Assembly: GCA_945910005.1 (NCBI GenBank)
Contig: OX246740.1
Coordinates: 52,302,526-52,366,525, forward strand
DNA from: Isoperla grammatica
Lineage: Eukaryota > Arthropoda > Insecta > Plecoptera > Perlodidae
Direction: 5' to 3'
Length of the DNA stretch: 64,000 bases
Position numbers and translations under genes: made by a program. Below are positions 48,879 to 59,338 of this stretch, piece by piece; position 1 is the stretch's first letter, and every line of letters starts with the position of its first letter. A model generated the notes under the pieces. It had not been told where the DNA came from and ran no database searches. It worked only from the letters and a program-made list of their open reading frames with translations.

Positions 48879-51800
48879 GTACATAAACAAACATCATATT
48901 TATAACTGAATAGGATAGACAGTAATTAAATACATTAACTACATCTAAAGTTGCCCTAACTTACTTGTTCACTTGTCTTCTTAACATCTACTGGGTAACA
49001 ACAACCACGGGTTAGATATCTAGGCCTAATACCCTCGAATAGAGCAGACATTAATGAAGTTTACTTGCCTCACTAAATTAAAGATTGCCTTTAATAAGAA
49101 CGTATGTCCCGCTTCAAGATTATTCTTATAAGGACATACAAATTTAGAGTGTATTTTGTTATGTAAGACTTTTGGAAAAAATAAACCAACAATCAAATGT
49201 ATGAAAGAACAGGCATCTGTACATTTTTATTGATCAGAGTGCATGAAAGATACAGTAGATATTGATCTGTGGTCGGCTTGAGACAAGTTATGTTAGGACA
49301 ACTTTGCAACGGATATTTTGGCTCTCTGATTGTCGTTCGGGGGTTATATTCATAAGCGCAGATGACCTGTTTATGTCATCTTGTGATAAGAAATGTAGCA
49401 CTGTAGCATATATGTTTTATGTAAGGTTTAAGAATATCTTGAGGAGGGTTGTAGTGGTGCTGATATAATCATATCGCCTACAAACTCATACTTTCTGTTA
49501 CATCGACATATTTACTTGAATTAAATTCTGATGACCAAATTTGAGGCCTTCCGAACTTACATTTCGTGAGAATGAGGAATCCAACGTTATCGTTTGTTCC
49601 CTCTAGCGTGTCGGAATGTCGGAACGGCTGGCTCACGGTATAACTTTCTGTGTGCACAGAAGACATGTGGGTTCTAACTGTAGCCCACTGCTTCCATCCC
49701 CGTGACAATGTGACCGACTACAAAGTATTTGCGGGCGTCATCGAAGTACCAGGGGCGCACAAAGAAGAGATTACAAAGTTTTATCAGGAACGATCCGTAT
49801 CGGATATAGTTGTACATCCAGGCTTTCACTATCGAAGAATGAATGCATTGGTACAACTTGATCGTCCCAATGGTATTGTTAGTAAAGTAAGTTTACACAT
49901 GTATCCCTTCACAAATTCGTAAAATTCGTCGTAAAATTGTTGAATGTCTGCTAGGGATGGTGAAAATCATGAAAATTCAGGGTTTTTCCATTTTTAAATA
50001 CTTTGTAGTGCTATCTTTTAGTTTATTATCACGGATATTGCATTTTGTTATCACAAGTAATGATTTTCTTACGTCCACACAGTGCGTGTCACAATAGATA
50101 TATTGAGCTTTTCAAGAAAGTGTACTGTAGTACAGTAATTTGAAAGAACAACATTTTGTAGCTAGTGTTTCAACAAACATTTCTTCATTTATTTATAGCA
50201 CACACAAGACAATTATTTATTGTCAAAATTCGAAAGTACACCGAAATAAATAATTTCATTACTTGGTCAGTGCAAAAGTAATCTTAAGTCTTTCATAATG
50301 AAGTAAATTTTATGTGAGAGTAATGTCCAATGTAATAACTTTTCTAAACTAATCTCATTTATTACTTTTCAAAAAGATTTTACGCTAGACTGTACGTATT
50401 AATGATTAACACTGCACATTAGTCTTCCAATGTAATTCTTTCAGGAGGTAACCAACTACCTGTACGATCTTGCCCTAATGCGCCTCCAAATGCCTTTTAA
50501 TGACAATACTAAAGTCATTATCAGACCTCTCTATCTGAGTCCTCCGGTCCGTGACTTGCAACAAGAGCATTGCGCCATTGTTGCGTGGGAACAATTTCAG
50601 GTTTGCCAATAGAAAATATTAATGTAATCGTTTTTGTATATCACAGCAAGTAAGTGTGAGCTTTAATAATAATAATAATAATAATATTAATAATAATAAT
50701 AATAATAATAATAATTATAATTATAATAATAATAAAAATAATGCCTTTATTTACAACAGAATACAAATTATTCCACCAGTGTAAATATAATAAAACCTGA
50801 AAATAAGTACATGGCATTAGCTTAGTTAGTTATAAGTTTGGTTAAAATATTTGTCCATGCAATAGGGTAGGAGCTTGAAGGAAATTGAATTTGTAAGATA
50901 ACAGTAACACTTACTACAGGGGTAAACAAATTGGTATAACAGCCTTTAGTGGAATAATTTGATCGATACTTATGTCTAAGATTAGACTTTGCTTAACAGG
51001 AATTCGATGAGGGTATTTTCTGACTGCCCATTTCTACAAATAAATAAGAAATAAACTAACATAAATAAAACAATTTCGATCGAATCATCCAGGAATTGAC
51101 TTATGTGTTAAGTATCATATCACATCATATAGCCTTATCGTCAGTCGTACTTGTACCATTTTGTTTTAGTACATTGACGACGAAGTCAATAAACCTTCCG
51201 AGCTGCGTCTTCAGTGGAAAAGGGTGTGGTTGGAACCAGGGAAAGTGAGTACTATTTCATAGTACAACGCACTCCGTTGTAACAGAATGAGTGAATAGAC
51301 AATGAATATTCACATTTATTTTTGTAAGAGAAGAACTGCGATTGTGATGAAAGAAAATACTTAAGTTTTAGTTTATGACGTAAGGTGACTGGTGACTGCT
51401 GTCTTGTAGCTTAGATTAGTGAAACTTTCAAACAAAGTCTTAGGGAGCATCAATTGTTTGTTGGAACACAATTGTACCTTCTGGAATCTCAAAACCCCAT
51501 CTTTATTATACTATTTTGTTCTAAATAAGTTGTACTGTACAACAATAGGTTAGTAATGTGGAATATGTAATGAATACTCTTCAAAAGGAAGATATACTTT
51601 TGTCGTCTGTTATTATTGTCAAAATATTAAATAATACTGTAAGTAAAAGAAGACTTGCTTAAACACAGAAATGTAACGTGTTGTAGAAACTAAACGACGC
51701 TGTTAGGCAACAACTTTATAATGTAACCTACGTACACGCAGAGATAAACTGTTGTTGGAGTGTGTTACTTATAGGTGTGTCTCTGTTGTAGGAGTGTGTA

Positions 51801-52569
51801 TATGTTACTTATAGGTGTGCGCCTGTTTGTAGGAGTGTGTGTTACTTATAGGTATGCATCTGTTGTAGGAGTGTGTGTTACTTATAGGTGTGCGCCTGTT
51901 GTAGGAGTGTGTTACTTATGGTATGCATCTGTTGTAGGAGTGTGTGTTACTTATAGGTGTGCGCCTGTTGTAGGAGTGTGCGTGTGTTACTTATAGGTGT
52001 GGCGTGTGTCTGTTGTAGGAGTGTGTGTTACTTATAGGTGTGCATCTGTTGTAGGAGTGTGTGTGTTACTTATAGGTATGCGTCTGTTGTAGGTGTGCGA
52101 GTCCCGCTACCGCAAGAAGATGGTCAATATATTATGCGTGGGTTCCGAAGCTGACAGTCTGACGTGCTTTGGTCCCGGCGGAAGTCCTCTCTTCTGCCGC
52201 GTGCACAACAAGGCTCGCATGGTCAAGCTAATGGCCATATCGCTTTGGACAAAGATTACAGTCGGCTGTTCGGACATATACCCGCAATATCTGGCGGCCG
52301 AAGGCTACGAGAATTGGATGGGAAGGGTCATGCGTGACCCCGACTGGCCGTTGTTTTATCGGAAGCGGACGGAACAACCACGCTTCTTCAATGCAGCGCT
52401 GCGACTCTGTGGGGATAAAGCTTTAGTGTTGGTAGCCCTGGCTTGTGCTCTTTCTTGTGTCTCGTGGGCTGAAGTACTGAGTTCGATCAGAGTTTGGATT
52501 CTACAAGGAAACTGGGTACATCATAATTGTTTTCATTACTTGGTATTTTGTATCTTGTTTAAAAATTAA
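48011..52569 (+). CDS. Secreted/membrane-anchored serine-protease homologue with acidic Thr-rich N-terminus
   Basis: Exons 48011-48878, 49660-49886, 50445-50600, 51170-51244 and 52093-52569 join in frame to 600 residues. Residues 1-21 are a signal peptide. Residues 22-180 are four degenerate acidic repeats (EEVEKTSKEDTSL type) with ETTTSEYYE spacers. A poly-Thr stretch at about 180-213 is probably O-glycosylated. A chymotrypsin-fold domain starts near RILIMDSDPQYAKLGQFPW (about 247). His is in LTVAHCF (299) and Asp in YDLALMRL (373). The expected GDSGGP reads GPGGSP (469-474), so Ser195 aligns with Gly471 and Asp194 with Pro470. GWG is AWE, and the activation site IVGG is ILIM. It is probably a catalytically dead homologue. 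Such proteins act as cofactors or binding proteins in immunity, clotting or adhesion; the role here is unknown. A hydrophobic segment at about 552-570 may anchor the C-terminus. Confidence 0.85.
49660..49886 (+). CDS. Protease-homologue exon 2: catalytic-His block
   Basis: Acceptor tgtgtgcacag, donor gtaagt, leaving in phase 0. Encodes EDMWVLTVAHCFHP, the (T/V)AHC motif with His299 and its disulfide Cys300, then YKVFAGVIEVPG and SDIVVHPGFHYRRMN, the usual block before the Asp exon. Confidence 0.88.
50445..50600 (+). CDS. Protease-homologue exon 3: catalytic-Asp block
   Basis: Phase 0-0 (acceptor ttctttcag, donor gtttgc). Encodes NYLYDLALMRLQMP, matching the DIALLKL motif with Asp373, then IIRPLYLSPP and CAIVAWEQ in place of the usual C.vtGWG. 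Confidence 0.88.
50666..50745 (+). repeat. (AAT)n microsatellite
   Basis: Imperfect aat repeats in the intron after the protease-homologue Asp exon. Confidence 0.95.
51170..51244 (+). CDS. Protease-homologue exon 4
   Basis: A 75-nt phase 0-0 exon (acceptor ttttgttttag, donor gtgagt) encoding YIDDEVNKPSELRLQWKRVW and LEPGK. It corresponds to the segment between the GWG-equivalent and the next conserved Cys, where S1 proteases carry the LQ(x)V strand (here LRLQWKRVWL). Confidence 0.8.
51752..52092 (+). repeat. 36-bp minisatellite repeating the splice acceptor of the last exon
   Basis: About nine copies of a 33-45 bp unit built from ctgttgtaggagtgtgtg and ttacttataggtgtgcgcc. Each unit carries ctgttgtag, the same bases that form the real acceptor at 52084-52092, and the exon itself begins GTGTGCG as the units do. 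The array abuts the exon with no spacer. Confidence 0.9.
52093..52569 (+). CDS. Protease-homologue terminal exon: mutated active-site Ser block and hydrophobic tail
   Basis: Acceptor ctgttgtag; begins VCESRYRKKM (the VC..(Y/A) block of S1 proteases). TCFGPGGSPLFC aligns without gaps to C.GDSGGPL.C, showing Asp194 to Pro and Ser195 to Gly. LMAISLWTKITVGCSDIYPQ replaces the vGi.SWG..Cg...P block, and YENWM matches the final helix. The tail ALVLVALACALSCVSWAEV is hydrophobic enough for a membrane helix or a GPI-type signal. Stop TAA at 52567-52569. Confidence 0.83.
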   Translation: MCESRYRKKMVNILCVGSEADSLTCFGPGGSPLFCRVHNKARMVKLMAISLWTKITVGCSDIYPQYLAAEGYENWMGRVMRDPDWPLFYRKRTEQPRFFNAALRLCGDKALVLVALACALSCVSWAEVLSSIRVWILQGNWVHHNCFHYLVFCILFKN

Positions 52570-52570
52570 A
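52565..52570 (+). terminator. Candidate variant poly(A) signal of the protease homologue
   Basis: ATTAAA overlaps the stop codon. No AATAAA follows closely, so transcript end is unresolved. Confidence 0.2.
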
Positions 52571-53944
52571 TTTACAACTCACTGGTGGTTTTTAAATTTA
52601 TTTTCAATATTTTATGGCATTTTTCAATGGGGTGCACACTGGTGCATCCATTGTATTATTGGTGCACTCAGTGCAGCTAGTATTTTTCTACTGATTACTG
52701 CAGATCCAAATAACGTATTCTTTTAATCCATGCTGTGTTTTGTGTTATATTTCTATGGCTTCCTTTCCATTGACCTTAGCACAGATAACTAATTAACTTG
52801 CGAATTCGTTATCTGTGACCTTAGTATGTCACCACTTCTCCCAATCAGTTCAGTTCCACACAAACAAAACTAATGTAATATGAACCAAACAAACAAATTA
52901 TCAATCACGTAAGATAGGATATAAATGCTGTATGAATGCTGTCATGAAGATGACTTCATAACACTTTTAAGTGGTAAGATGTAGACAATAGATATCTGAG
53001 CAATGGTTGTTACAACTTTCAATATGGAAAGTTATGACAAGTGCTGTAGCACCAGAAAAGGCATGTCTGAGCATGGATGCAACACTATGTCTTATTATAT
53101 AAATACATAAAAGGGTACAGAATAAAGTCTTGATTTCCTGGATATTATTATTACAAAAAACAAAGGTCAAAGGCAGTCTTACAGTTATATTTCTGAAATG
53201 TTAGAAGTCTGGTCTAAATGTACCCAGCATTTGACGAGTTTGGCATTGTTGACAACAGGTGATGCAACATAATATATTTTTGAACTCGGCTACTTTTCCC
53301 CGCCAAACTGTATCGTATTATTCCTGTCCGTACTAATTTATACGCAAGACCGTAGTGCCACCTACCGTGTAAAGACGGCAAACATTTTAGCACCGGTAAC
53401 GGAAGTCGCATATTTGTTACTTTTTTAGCCGCTAGATAGCGCACGTGTACCTCTTTGTTTCTTTTCAGTTTCATCTTTTCAATCTACAGACAGCTGCAAT
53501 GCCGCAGTGCACAGTGTAATGAGTGATGGTGCTGTGTTACAATTTATGTCATAAAATATCTTTTAATTTTTAATGTGTTGGCGTTTATTACATTTGTTAT
53601 TAATACAACGAGGTATTAATTGAGCTCCATCTTGTGTCAACATTCATTCTGTGCAGTTTTTTGTGTGTGAGGCTACTCGCTATGGATCGCATTTGTGTTT
53701 TAATGGGATTGTAGGTCCTGACTGATGATTTCACGGACTTTATATTTCATACAAATAACGATGTCTGGGAAGAGGTCACACGCTTGGCGTAGGCCTAGCT
53801 TGGAGACGCTGTAAGTAGCCTGATTCACCATTCATTTAATACTTGGTAGTTTGAAGAAGGAGATGCGAGGTCAAATGTCAATTGGACGGGTCTTCTCTTT
53901 GACAGTTTGACCTACATAGGTTACAGGCCTTCGCCCTCCCATTC

Positions 53945-54160
53945 GTAATTATGGCGGTAGGCCTAGGCCTAGGCCTAGCTTAGCTGACAGTTCCTCGCCT
54001 AGCCTAGGCCTAGGTTTTCCTCAGGCTAGGTAGGCCCTTAGCGTAACAATTCTATTGCTAGAATTATCAACACGAGATGGGATATCGAGTCTAGGCTAGA
54101 CCCTAGGCTAGACCTAGGGCTAGGCCTAGGCCTACCCTAGGCTGGGCCTAGTCGTAACTG
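53945..54160. repeat. CTAGGC-rich low-complexity region
   Basis: The words ggcctagg, gcctagcc and ctaggcta recur in both orientations over about 210 bp, making many short palindromes around CCTAGG. Not a regular tandem array. Confidence 0.75.
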
Positions 54161-54494
54161 CACGTCCTAGTCCATCTCATGTCGATGAAACACGTCACAT
54201 CTTGTGACTTATTGCTTAATTTAAATAATTGTCCAAGACCGTTTGAATTTCAAACGTTTTTTGTTTCTGTCGCACGTTTATGGAGAGTTGCCAGCAATGT
54301 TGAATATATAATTATTGTGTGCACCGGAAATAAACGTCGGCTGTGGCATCGGTGGCTAGACAGTATAGGGTGACACTGACAATCTAGCTAGGCTAGTCAC
54401 CCGACCGGGTTGCGAAGTGGGGACTACTTTCCTACTTGTTGTGATGTTTTCAAGACAGGCAGTTGCCTACTTGTGTGCTGCGAGTGGCTTGTGC

Positions 54495-54528
54495 CATTGG
54501 GTTTATAATATATATTATAAACCCAATG
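54495..54528. repeat. 34-bp perfect palindrome
   Basis: CATTGGGTTTATAATAT and its exact reverse complement meet without a loop. Such a site can extrude as a cruciform. Confidence 0.95.
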
Positions 54529-55571
54529 CTTGTGCTGATTATTATCGTGTAGCGAGAAGTGCATTGCGTCATCGATTGGGTTTCGCGGAATGACCAAATA
54601 CCGCCGCACGTACCGTAAACATGAGACATTTGTTCAATTAACACATTCCAATCCAATCGATTATGTAGTGTTGTTGTTGAGCTTGAAGTTTAGTCTTGTA
54701 GTCCTTAAAAAAATAGCTTTAAACAAATAAGGGTACCGGTAGGTAGTTTGGTAGTTACGCACGTGTAGAATTGCAAATGTACAATTTGCAAACCGTCTGT
54801 GGCGCGTTTCATACATTGGGCTCACCTGGCACAAAGTTACCTTCCAAAATTGAAAGTCTGGGTGACTGGGGGACATTGCTGATACCGAGGAGAGTTTATC
54901 TCAATTCCTCTTGCCTCTTTCTTGAGAACATCGTTAAATAATTAATACATTTTTTCGCAATAAGATCAGTGATAAAAATGTTTCCAAGAAAACACACACC
55001 GAATTCCCCCCCTTGGCCCCTACCAAATGCCGAAATTATGGTGTGAATCATGTGGGCTTCCGGCTCACCGTGGTAGCAACGGCAACGAACGTTCGTCCCC
55101 ATGCTGACTGACATTCCTTATGAACGCAACTGTACCGAGTCTTTCCAGGAATGACTCAATGTTATGTGTCCGGTTTAACGCGGTAAACTACTCATTGAAG
55201 GAAACCCTCGGGGCCTCGTTAATACCAACCGGCACTTGCATTATTTAACACTTTCAACCGCAGCAGCCTCGCAAAGGGAAAACCCCCACGGGAAATATTT
55301 CGATTTGTCAGGGTTGGGTCGGGTCGGGTCGTCGGCGTGGTGCGAATCTTTGCGGTTCAGATTTTGCAGTATTTTCACAGGCATTCTGGTGGAAAATTCC
55401 AATGGTGGAAATGTCACACCATAATCTACTAATAAAAAATGTACTACACATAGTGTACTCGTTCTACAATGCAGATACATTGCCGTAACAAGGGATATAC
55501 AAATGTTCAAATGTATAATTTTTAACTCCCGCGAAACACACGTTAGCCTACATTATGTAGTTAGCTACCCA

Positions 55572-55936
55572 GCCAGGTTGCGTCACTAAAACCACAACAT
55601 GTGTGCATATTAAACTTTGTGTAAATTGGACGCACCCCGAGTGACCCAGGTTGCGTCACTAAAACCACAACATGTGTGCATATTAAACTTTGTGTAAATT
55701 GGACGTACCCCGAGTGACCCAGGTTGCGTCACTAAAACCACAACATGTGTGCATATTAAACTTTGTGTAAATTGGACGTACCCCGAGTGACCCAGGTTGC
55801 GTCACTAAAACCACAACATGTGTGCATATTAAACTTTGTGTAAATTGGACGCACCCCGAGTGACCCAGGTTGCGTCACTAAAACCACAACATGTGTGCAT
55901 ATTAAAGTTTTGTGTAAATTGGACGCACGCCCCGAG
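55572..55936 (+). repeat. Tandem array, 73-bp unit, five copies
   Basis: The landmark cgtcactaaaaccacaacat begins at 55581, 55654, 55727, 55800 and 55873. Copies differ by single bases (cgcacc/cgtacc), indicating recent amplification. Confidence 0.95.
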
Positions 55937-56027
55937 TTGCTCCGGTGTAGAATGAAATGTTTGCGGTCGGTAGTTGTGTCTTTACGTTGGCTGACTCTCT
56001 ACCCCAGACACTTTCCTTAAAGCCGCA

Positions 56028-56664
56028 TTCACATAAATGACTATTGATTACTGACTATTGACTATTGACTAGTGATTATTGACTACCCAAAGAAAGATAT
56101 GAACACTACACAACTAAGTTCTTTGACACGTATGATCTGCCACCTAGAACAAATGAATCGAACTGATTGACAAACAACGAGCTGTCAAAATAATAAAATT
56201 GCAACATTATGAAGAAAACGAGGTATGGCTATAGTAACTAATCACCAGTTAAAACGTTTAATGATGGGCAACCAAGTTGTGAAGGTTTTGTATGTTTCTT
56301 GTTTGTTTTGAAGATTTGTTTTCAAAATAAGAATATTTTATTGTTTGACAGCTTCATAAAAATAATAAATAAATAATATTCGCCGGAAATAGTCAAAAAC
56401 AAATATACACTTGACAGTAATTGAATAGTGGTATTGACTTCCGTTGCTCCACATTCATTGGCTGAACGCGAACGTTGTGATTGGTTGTAACTATGACTTC
56501 CAGATATCTTCAATTCGTTAGTCAATAGTCAATAGTCATAAGTCAAAAGTAAAGTTGTGTGAACGTCAGCACGTATCGCCTATGGTTCAATTCGCTTAGT
56601 CACTAATCAATAGTCACTAATCAATAGTCAATAGTCACTAGTCATTTATGTGAACGCGGCTTTA
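56028..56664. mobile_element. 637-bp foldback element
   Basis: Ends TAAAGCCGCATTCACATAAA and the inverted TTTATGTGAACGCGGCTTTA. Subterminal arrays of GACTATTGA / TCAATAGTC repeat many times. It shares internal motifs with 36398-36593. Confidence 0.85.
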
Positions 56665-58857
56665 CCCGGGTAATGTCGTTACCCTACGGTAGTGTTGTAG
56701 GCCTACTATACCGGCCTGGGTCCGATTAACCAGGGTCCCGGGTTCGAATACCGCGAGCGAGAGACTGATTAGAGCGTGGAATGTGGATGTTTGTCTGTTG
56801 TTTAGTTCGGAACTTCCCGGAAATTCGTTTGTACGTGTGAGAGTATAATGGTCGGTTTTGTCCTTACCGTTATATATAGGTACATAGCCAACTTTACCGT
56901 TATGTACCGTTACCGAGACGTACCGATGTTCTACCTTTGCAACTCAAAGATTAAGACAAAGTGCCACTCTGAGCGAATTCCACAAAAACAAATATACTTC
57001 GATCACACAGACCACTCGAAAAGCATGATTTCAATAATATCTCAAACTGATCCTTTTTCGAGTTTATCTAGCCCCTCATAATTTAAAAAAAATGTTGATA
57101 TTAAACATTAAAAATGTCTATCATTAGCTCGCATTCCCCGTTATATCACCTATGAGGTAGTCGGCGTAATCCTTTCCACTGCTCTATTGTGAGACTCTAC
57201 TGTCTCTACTGCTCTATTGTGTGTGGTATTGTGACAAGTGTCTCGATTACCCTAGTTTCATAAATAAGAAAGACACACAATGTTGGCGGAACACTAACGG
57301 TGGGAGGGGGGGGGGGAGGAGAGAGACCATGTTCAGTATATTTATAACAACAAGTGTGAGGTCGAATTCTCTTCCCAACCAACACGGGTAGCGACTAGCG
57401 AGGGTGATTTTCACTCGTCGGCGGCGACGTTGTCGAAATTGTTATAAATCTGCTGCGTGTGTGCGTGAGTGTGCGTGGGTGTACGCGGGCGGGCGACCAT
57501 CGCAATAAGGGCTGGCTGGGTCCCAGGTGCTTGACTGTAAACAGCGGCACTAACTTTGATTGAAACGTCCGCGGAACGACGGGCGCCGTCTCTCTCTCTC
57601 TCTCTCTCTCTCTCGTCGTAGAGTCGTGGGGCATAAAACATCCTCCGACCAGTGTTGGATGACGTCACGCCCGATCTAAGGGGGGTGGGGGCCATCATCG
57701 GGGACTATATGGCGCCAGGAACACACGCTGAACTTTGCTGCACGTCGTTCTATATATATATATAGGTGACAAACGAGGTGTGTTTGCTGTACGACGGTGT
57801 CGTTACTTTCGAAAAACAAAGTTGCCGGTCCAGTGAAATCTGTCGAGCCGATTCGCATCGAATTTGGGGTAAAATTTGGTAAAAACATGGCGGACATGGT
57901 CACTCGCAGCTACAGTTTCTCTTTGTTTGCCCAGAGGGTTTGAATAAGAAGGTGAATGGGCTTGGGAGCTACTATCCTATTGTTTCCACTGTTGTTTAAA
58001 TACTGCTCAAACAAAGGGTAGACATGTTTTAGCAAGAACAATATAGACTCGGGCGCCATTTATTGAATTTGTTTATAGTTTAGAAAACCCCAAGCAGATT
58101 GTTATGTTTTGTGTATATGTTCACATTGTTCGGTGTCGGTGTCGGTGCTTTCTTGTAAATGATCGGCCTCCCGTCCCCCGCGCCCCTTGTCCTCACAACC
58201 ACGTGCTCAGCTCACGTGTTCCTGGCTATACTTTTCACCGGCATCTCCCTTGCTCAGCCAGCAACGTGGATGTCGGTTCTCTTGAGTCGTCTATGTGGTG
58301 TGGCTGAATGCAATGGCACGTGCCCAAGGGTGAGGGGTGCTTCGCTCTAACCCCCCCCCCCCCCCTCCCCCCCCCCACACACACATCTACATCTACTTAT
58401 AATAACTGTATCCTAACCACACAATATACTTGAATCCTTCCTCTGAGTCCAAATCTTATTCTGGGCTCATTTTACACTCCATTTCGAAGAGGAGAATTTC
58501 GCAGCTGGGCCCGATCTTTCTATGCACAAGTCAATATCACCTGGAAAAGCCACTCCCGGATGAAAATCCACGGTGCGCCACTGGGGCTTGGGTGTAGCCA
58601 GGCAGCGAAGTGCGACTCCCTTCATTCCTTGTGGTCTCGATTAGTGTCATAAATGATTACCGGTGTCATAAAATACGACAGGCAATAATAATCAATCAAT
58701 CAATGTGCCAAAGAGATCGAGTCCCCATCAACTGAGAGAATCTACACACTTGACACTTCGTGCATAAACTTGCGTTAATTTAAATAGATAAATCAATACA
58801 TCCATCAAACTGTTAACGAGGAATGATATGGAGATGACATTGATGAAGATCAGAGAA

Positions 58858-59009
58858 GAGACTACCTTACACGTGCTTTCGTCACAGGCGACGGGGTCGT
58901 AGCCAATCAGCGATCGGTATTTGCGCGGGTGTGCCTCGGGCGGTTCGCTGGTTGGTTACGATTGCCTCGCCTGTGACGAAAGCATATGTAAGAAAGTAAT
59001 CTTGGGTCA
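58858..59009. mobile_element. Second copy of the 159-bp MITE family, opposite orientation
   Basis: Shares GCTTTCGTCACAGGCGA, GTAGCCAATCAGCG and CGGGCGGTTCGCTGGTTGG with 29013-29171 in inverted order. Confidence 0.85.
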
Positions 59010-59264
59010 AGTATAGTGCGCGAAGTGATACCCGGTAAAACGTGTACATAGATCAGTGCCCAATAATAATAATCATTTTTGTAGGAATACCCGTTTTAGG
59101 GTGCACACCAGCTTTACCTGATGTGCCCCTCTTCAGGTGACTAACTAGGTTATTAGGGTGTTTGGATAGTTGGGAAGGAATGTCCGAGGGCTGATAGTAT
59201 GACTCAATCCCAGCATTCGCTTTTACGACTGAGGAAAACCTCGGAAAAACCTTCAGTCAGGACT

Positions 59265-59338
59265 GCCGGTGGCCGGAATCGAACCGGCGACCTCCCGAAT
59301 TAGAGTCTCGCGTCTTACCGCTGAGCCACCTCTATCGG
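59265..59338 (-). mobile_element. tRNA-like SINE head
   Basis: On the minus strand it shows GGTGGCTCAGCGGTAAGACG (A box) and GCCGGTTCGATTCCGGCC (B box with T-arm pairing), about 35 bases apart. It may be a SINE head or a decayed tRNA. The flanks do not close an acceptor stem, so I do not call a tRNA gene. Confidence 0.5.

Noticed and set aside
48411..48890. 159-codon open frame on the minus strand
   Set aside because: It is the antisense of the poly-Thr/acidic exon; its Leu runs come from (ACA)n and it has no independent support.
51775..51996. Cys/Val-rich 73-codon frame
   Set aside because: It is a translation of the acceptor minisatellite in an intron.
55572..55936. CRISPR-like array
   Set aside because: The whole 73-bp unit repeats with no unique spacers, and the genome is eukaryotic.
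59265..59338. Functional tRNA gene
   Set aside because: A and B boxes are present but I cannot close an acceptor stem; treated as a SINE head.
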